DNA from: Myxocyprinus asiaticus
Taxonomy: Eukaryota > Chordata > Actinopteri > Cypriniformes > Catostomidae
NCBI RefSeq assembly: GCF_019703515.2
Contig: NC_059379.1
Coordinates: 20,331,380 to 20,395,379 of the forward strand
Length of the DNA stretch: 64,000 bases
Direction: 5' to 3'
Shown: positions 58,559 through 64,000 of the stretch, one piece after another
Layout: the number at the start of each line of letters is the position of its first letter
How positions within the stretch are numbered: position 1 is the first letter of the stretch
Translations under genes and position numbers: made by a program
The notes under the pieces: generated by a model
What the model was told of the DNA's origin: nothing
Databases searched by the model: none
What the model saw: only the letters and a program-made list of their open reading frames with translations

Positions 58559-58598
<40 letters not shown>
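58559..58598. repeat. (GT)20 microsatellite 10 bp before an odad2 acceptor
   Basis: Twenty GT units followed by CTTTGCCCAG and then exon 4. The repeat takes the place of a normal polypyrimidine tract. Confidence 0.95.
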
Positions 58599-58599
<1 letters not shown>

Positions 58600-58608
58600 T
58601 TTGCCCAG

Positions 58609-58715
58609 AGAGGGCAGGCTAAGCCCAGCAGCTGTTGATATGGAGGTAGATCAGCTGAAAAGTTTTTGTGCAACAGGAGAAAACCGGGTGCTGAAGTCTG
58701 TGCGCTACACATCAG
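58609..58715 (+). CDS. odad2: odad2 coding exon 4
   Basis: Acceptor TTTGCCCAG, donor GTTTGC. It reads EGRLSPAAVDMEVDQLKSFC, ATGENRVLKSVRYTS and splits the next Asp codon. Human ARMC4 has LSPMTVKKDIELLK followed by VLESIEYTS at the same place. The 107-bp length fits phase 1 in, phase 1 out. Confidence 0.9.
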
Positions 58716-60074
58716 GTTTGCATTATTCTCTTTTCCCCCTCTCCATCACTTCTGCTCACTCCATCTCATTCTGTCACTCACTCACTCACTCACTTCCAGA
58801 CTTCTTTTCACCCTCAATCTGCCTAATGCACAGCTAATCTTGTTTCTCCCTTACATATTACTTTCTCTTACACTGGATCTCTCTATCTCTCTCTCCATGA
58901 GTGAATGCTTAGTGTGAACGGGTGGATTTGTTGAAGTGAGTGTATCGGAGTCTGTGTGAGACTCTTTTGATTATTTTTTTTGTTTTTTTTAATAAATAAA
59001 GGTTATACAATTGGACTAAAATTGTATCATTATGTAGACTGACTTTAGGCTGACAGAGAATGGTGCATTGTTGCGAACTTTGTAACTGGGCAGAATAAAC
59101 TAGCTATTAGAAAGAATTAAAGATTGTCTACTGTAGTGGTGAAATGTAAATGTCTTTTTCCTTTGTATTGCTTATAGAAGTAAGAATCAGAGTTGAGCAT
59201 GCTTTCTTTCAAACCACTTCAACTGTATGTGTGTGAAAATGGTGCTTTATTGTCACTCTGAGAAGATGAAACTATATTCTTCAATTAATGATGCTGTGCA
59301 TCTGATTCTGATAACCTTCTTAACAGGTTTGAAATTTTGATAATTTTTTGTGCTTCTTTTTAGCTTAATTTATTATAGTGCTCTAAAAAAAAAAGAAAGA
59401 AAAAAGTACCTCTCTCTTTATCTCGGCCTCACTCTTCAAGCTGCCACTATTAGTGGGCAATACTGGGTAACCATTAAATATAAAATGTCTGTTTTCAAAT
59501 CTCTGCAACATGGAAACCATTACATATGTCAGATTTCAGTTTACAAATAGATTAATCAAATCTTCCTCTCTCCTCAAGGAGAATGGGCAGATTTGCAGTG
59601 CCATAACAATCAAGTGTTTTTGGAAAGAGGATTGTGGCCTGCAAAATTTGAATGATGGATGTGGGTTCTTTTAAATAATGTGTCCCCATATGCTGAGTAA
59701 AATTGGAAGCTTCTATGCAAATGAAGGGGGGACAGAGTGAGGATGCGCAGGGTGGTTTGGAGCATATGGAAGTATTAGTGGGGGTGGTTTATTTATTTTG
59801 GGGTGATGACTGCAGCAGCTCAGTCCTGAAGAGCGATCATTCATCTTTGCTGGCAGGACTGCAGGTAGGGAGCTACCGTCTGTCCCATGGGAGCCTGCAC
59901 TCTGTGAAACCTCCAGAACTACGTTCTTTTTTTTTTTTTTTTGCAAGCTTTTAACTATTGAAAGGTGATAACAATGCGCTAATCCAACATTTGTCTTTGT
60001 TTTTTTTATGTGTTCTTCTGTAAAGCAAGCAGGACATTGGCATTTTTACAAGTTGGGCTTGGGTTATTTATATA
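58716..60074. other. odad2 intron, left part
   Basis: CTCACTCACTCACT run at about 58774-58793 and a T tract at 59926-59941. No coding signal or element ends recognised. Confidence 0.5.
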
Positions 60075-60920
60075 CACCGATCAGACACAAAATTAAAACC
60101 ACTTGCCTAATTTGTGTAGGTCCCCCTCGATCTGCCAAAACAGCGCCAACCCGAATAGCATTCTGAGATTATATTCTTCTCACCACGATTTTACAGTGTG
60201 GTTATCTGAGTTACCGTAGACTTTATCAGTTCGAACCAGTCTGGCCATTCTCTGTTGACCTCTCTCATCAACTAGGCATTTCCATCTGCAGAACTGCTCC
60301 TCACTGGATGTTTTTTGTTGGATGGCACCATTCTGAGTAAATTCTAGAGACTGTTGTGTGTGAAAATCCCAGGAGATCAGCAGTTACAGAAATGCTCAAA
60401 CCAGCCCATCTGGCACCAACAATCATCCATGCGATTATTTAATCAGCCAACAGTGTAGCAGCAGTGCATTGGATAAAATCATGCAGATACGGGTCAGGAG
60501 CTTCAGTTAATGTCAACATCAACCATCAGAATGGGGAAAAAAATGTGATTTCAGCGATTTGGACTGTGGCATGATTGTTGGTGCCAGATGGGCTGGTTTG
60601 AGTATTTCTGTAACTGCTGATTTCCTGGGATTTTCATGCACAACAGTCTCTAGAATTCACCCTGAATGATGCCAAAAATAAAAAACATCCAGTAAGTGGC
60701 AATTCTGTGGACAGAAATGCCTTGTTGATGAGAGAGGTCAACAGAGAATGGCCAGACTGGTTCGAACTGACAAAGTCTGCGGTAACTCAGATAACCACTC
60801 TGTACAATTGTGGCGAGAAGAATATCATCTCAGAATGCTATTTTGAGATTCGGGTTGGCGCTGTTTTGGGGGACCTAGACAATATTAGTCAGATGGTTTT
60901 AATGTTGTGGCTGATCAGTG
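60075..60920. mobile_element. Foldback Tc1-derived element, 846 bp
   Basis: TA at 60073-60074 and 60921-60922 flank CACCGATCAGACACAAAATT and GTTGTGGCTGATCAGTG. Arms of about 350 bp (60075-60432 and 60571-60920) are inverted copies with landmarks GGTTATCTGAGTTACCGTAG against CGGTAACTCAGATAACC. Each arm carries the Tc1 transposase HTH region (plus-strand frame 'GQQRMARLVRTDK'). It is the intact counterpart of 17376-18145. Confidence 0.88.
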
Positions 60921-61078
60921 TATGTATACACAGTATATATATATATATATATATAAAATTTATACTTATTTATACCTATGCACAATACAAGCTCCAGAAT
61001 AACGGCAACATTCCTTTATTTGCACAATGTATCCAAACAGATCTATATCTTTCCTGTTTGTGCTAAAAACCCATGGAA

Positions 61079-61376
61079 GGGGTAGTTCACACAAAAATGA
61101 AAATTCTGTCAATTTACTCTCCCTCATGTTGTTTTAAACCTGTTTGACTTTCTCTCTTCTGTGAAACACTCAAGGAGATGTTAGGTGGAGTGTTAACCTC
61201 AGTCACTATTCTCTTTCATTGCATCTTTTTTCCACACAATCAAAGTGAATGGTCACTGTGGCTAAAATTCTGCATGTCATCTCCTTTTGTGTTTCACAGA
61301 AGAAAGTTAAACGGGTTTGGTAAAACATGAGGGTGAGTAAGTAAGACTTTTTATATATTTGGGTGAAATATCCTCA
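61079..61376. mobile_element. MITE of the AGTTCAC-CAAAAATG family
   Basis: AGGGGTAGTTCACACAAAAA at the left and TTTGGGTGAAATATCCTC at the right. Inner pairs include GTGAAACACTCAAGGAGATG against CATCTCCTTTTGTGTTTCAC and CTCATGTTGTTTTAAACC against TTTGGTAAAACATGAG. Confidence 0.75.
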
Positions 61377-61524
61377 AATTTTTACCCCATACTTATATAT
61401 ACATCTCACTCTGATCTCTAAATACTTCTGATTGTGTAAATACTTAAGTACAATCTCTTTGTTTAATCAGTGTGTTATTGCACATTTAAAAAGACCATAT
61501 TGTTTCCTCTGGATGGCTCCACAG

Positions 61525-61664
61525 ATTATGTGTTCTCAAATGGTTGCCGCTCTCCCCCCTGGAGGCAGATCGATGGAGAGATTTGCTCACTCATAATTGA
61601 GACCTGTGACACAGAGCCAACACTGTTTATCACTTGCAGCGCTTCTGGAGTTTTTATCAATGAG
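61525..61664 (+). CDS. odad2: odad2 coding exon 5
   Basis: Acceptor GGCTCCACAG, donor GTGAGA. It reads DYVFSNGCRSPPWRQIDGEI, CSLIIETCDTEPTLFITCSA and SGVFINE. The human protein has DYEFSNGCRAPPWRQI-x-GEI and ITCSAGGVFLN here, the most conserved part of the N-terminal region, so this exon alone identifies the gene. Confidence 0.97.
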
Positions 61665-61786
61665 GTGAGAAATCTTTTGAGAAACTAATAGCAGACATTT
61701 AATTGACTCAGTTTTTAATTGTTCTGGGAGCAAAACCTGCTTACATGTCATAGCAAAGCACACTTCTGCTTCTGCACACATTGCTT

Positions 61787-62150
61787 TTTTTATTATTATT
61801 TTTTAATAATTATTTTCTCCCCAATTTGGAATGCCCAATTCCCAATGCACTCTTAAGTCCTTGTGGTGGCGTAGTGGCTGTCAATCCATGCATCTTATCA
61901 CGTGGCTTGTTGAGCGCGTTACCGCGGAGACCTAGCATGCATGGAGGCTTCACGCTATTCTCCGTGGCATCCACGCACAACTCACCACGCGCCCCACTGA
62001 GAGCTAGAACCACATTATACCGACCACGAGGAGGTTAACCCAATGTGACTCTACCCAACCTCACTCAGCATGCCCTGGATTCGAACTTGCGACTCCAGGT
62101 GTGGTAGTCAGCATCTTTATTTGTTGAGCTACCCAGGCCCCCCCTCTGTG
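61787..62150 (-). mobile_element. tRNA-headed SINE (HAmo-like), 364 bp, perfect 10-bp TSD
   Basis: CACATTGCTT at 61777-61786 and 62151-62160 flanks the insertion. On the minus strand the head reads GGCCTGGGTAGCTCAACAAA (A box) and AAGTTCGAATCCAGGGCATG (B box). The body follows with GTGGGGCGCGTGGTGAGTTG and TCTCCGCGGTAACGCGCTCA, and the tail is AATTGGGGAGAAAATAATTA ending in AT-rich DNA. This matches my memory of the cyprinid HAmo SINE. It lies antisense in an odad2 intron. Confidence 0.88.
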
Positions 62151-62160
62151 CACATTGCTT

Positions 62161-63128
62161 GCACGAATGATGGAAATCTGCTGCATAAAGCAAAATTTGC
62201 CAGCAGTAATCAGTTTCGGAAATGTAGAGATTTTCTCATCTGATAATGTTTGTATTATTATCATAAAAAACAATCGGTAACCTAAACAGAACATATCCCA
62301 GTAAGCCTGACCTGAGCACATAACAGATGGAAATGAATGCATCTCATCGGAATGCTAAATGATGCAGTATGGGTTTTCTGAATCCGAAACTGTCAGCCTG
62401 TCAGGGGAATACATTTTGGTAGATAATTTTAACACACAATGTGCTCTTAATGTGTTTGAAAGGTATGGTATACAGACACATTTCTAAAATATGAGGTAAG
62501 TGCAACTGAAAAGTTTAGACATGACAGTTAGGTGGCTGTGTTCCAGATCTGCTCCTCTAGCTATGTTAAGTCGTTTGAGCTGCCTCACATTTAATCGAAA
62601 GCAACATTTTACATGTTCACATGTTCATTCTTGTGAACACTTTACCAAATCAACTACATATCTGTCTGTCTGTTTTTATCTTTGTGGTTCTTTCCTGTCT
62701 CCACCTCTCCCTCTCTGTGTCTCTACCTTTCTTTTTAGGCTCTTTTGTCCTTGCCCATGTTTTGTTAAATGCTTTCTGACATTTCACCTGTTCGTTGTAC
62801 ATTTGAGGTCAGATTGAAACTGCTGCAAATGACAGTGATGTAATTTGTAAGGAGTAGACATTCAATCAGAACACTTCACCTCCGAACCTTACAGATTAAG
62901 TGTTTAAAATATAATTATGTTTGTGCATGTGTGTTAGGTTGAATTAGTCATTTGTGTCTTTAGTCATTGTTGAGCTTTTTCACTAGCTGCTTGTCTTTTT
63001 CCTTGACTCCTGTGCTGTTTGAAGCAGCAGTTGTATTCCAATTTTCATTTTAGCCAAAAACACTGCTACACCACTGGGAATGTAGTCGATCTCTTGGGTT
63101 ACATTTACATTGTGATTTGACTTTACAG
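62161..63128. other. odad2 intron, right part
   Basis: No element or coding signal recognised. A pyrimidine-rich stretch (62690-62760) contains several CAG/TAG sites but no conserved exon. Confidence 0.5.
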
Positions 63129-63245
63129 GGAGTCAATGGAGAAGGAGGTGAGAACTCTTATAGGAGGAAAAGTGATGTCTTCAAAGACCTTGCTACGCTA
63201 CTGAAAAACAAGTCTCTGCACTTTGCTGATGCTATAAATGAACAG
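63129..63245 (+). CDS. odad2: odad2 coding exon 6 (gene continues beyond the window)
   Basis: Acceptor CTTTACAG, donor GTATTG, exactly 39 codons. It reads GVNGEGGENSYRRKSDVFKD, LATLLKNKSLHFADAINEQ. The human counterpart has a G-D-VNYERKGSIYKNLVTFL-x-x-KS-x-x-F pattern. Six visible exons give about 302 residues; the Armadillo repeat half is not in the window. Confidence 0.93.
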
Positions 63246-64000
63246 GTATTGCTTAAAACCACATAGGAATACAACTATTTCACTCTTTCATCATTTTTGA
63301 GACCTTGTTCCATCTATAGTGTTCTGTAGTATCTATATGGCAAAGCTCATTCAAGTTGATTCTCACACACAAAATACTGTAACTGAACCGTCAAGTCATT
63401 TTTATTTGTATAGCGCTTTTCACAACACACATCGGTTCAAAGCAGCTTTACAGGAAATCATGCATTAAAAAAAAAAAAATGAAACTGTAATATCTATAAA
63501 GTCTTAGAGTGATCATTGTGTAGTTTGATTAAATATGATTGTAAATTTTGTATAAAAATTAAATAATAATTGTATTTAGAACCCCTGTGAGCAAGATGAA
63601 GGCGAGTGTGGCAAGGAGCACAAAATTCCATATGATGTTTGTTAATGGAGAAAAATAACCTTTGGAGAAACCAGGCTCACTGTGGGAGCCAGTTCCCCTC
63701 TGGCTAAACAACATGAATATAATGCCAATATTATTTAATTGTGTGCAGTGCAAGTCATGGTTTAAAATTTGTAAATTTAGCATGCGTTAAGGTCCAGTGT
63801 TTTTTAAAAAAAAAATTTTTATTATGAACTTTAAGATTAATTACTGATGTCTTTGAAGTCCATTCTGGATTAACTGCAGAAGTTTACATAGATGCATTGT
63901 CCTTTGTTAGTTGGCTGATGAAAGCTTTTGTTAGCAATTTAATGACAGACTATGTATTCCATTTCAAGAGTGTAGTCCATCAATAGACAAAGGTGATGCA
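63246..64000. other. odad2 intron at window end, with a dispersed repeat
   Basis: 63391-63480 begins TCAAGTCATTTTTATTTGTA and runs TAGCGCTTTTCACAACACAC, CAAAGCAGCTTTACAGGAAA and poly-A, a very common teleost interspersed repeat end. The remainder is AT-rich with no exon recognised. Confidence 0.6.

Overview
This is a vertebrate nuclear genomic window, almost certainly from a teleost of the carp family. The evidence is split genes with GT-AG introns, many Tc1/mariner and hAT elements, long GT microsatellites, the common teleost motif 'AGTTCACCCAAAAATGAAAA' at many sites, and a tRNA-headed SINE that looks like the cyprinid HAmo family. Two protein-coding genes lie on the plus strand. Everything else is intron or intergenic DNA dominated by repeats.

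Left, 1-15,892: the last four coding exons of an MPP7-type MAGUK gene (1200-1293, 5823-5931, 11615-11758, 15713-15892, stop at 15890). They encode most of the C-terminal guanylate-kinase-like domain. The window opens inside the 3' end of a hAT transposon lying in an mpp7 intron. The introns also hold a 1.9-kb hAT-type element with a target-site duplication (2704-4577), a terminal-inverted-repeat element carrying a tandem tRNA-Gly-like repeat (8651-9736), and microsatellites.

Middle, about 15.9-54.8 kb: intergenic DNA with no confirmed gene. It contains a TTAA-flanked foldback element just after the mpp7 stop, foldback Tc1-derived elements, a nearly intact Tc1 transposon whose transposase has two in-frame stops (21579-23194), and a probable 11.5-kb hAT-type element (24339-35839). 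That last element holds a nest of younger elements and a 4.5-kb minisatellite with a 58-bp unit and higher-order structure (28952-33438). Farther right are an internally deleted Tc1 (39527-40712), a Tc1-derived MITE hit by a solo LTR (44278-45049), and a hAT inside a hAT-like MITE, each with its own target-site duplication (46580-49016). One possible unrecognised exon is at 45303-45486.

Right, 55,352-64,000: the start codon and first six coding exons of odad2 (armc4), the outer dynein arm docking complex subunit of motile cilia. The gene continues beyond the window. Two X-box-like (RFX) motifs lie about 550 bp upstream of its ATG.

The same-strand order mpp7 then odad2 agrees with the MPP7-ODAD2 neighbourhood on human chromosome 10p12, which supports both identifications. 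The two genes have no known functional link: one acts in epithelial junction polarity, the other in ciliary dynein docking.
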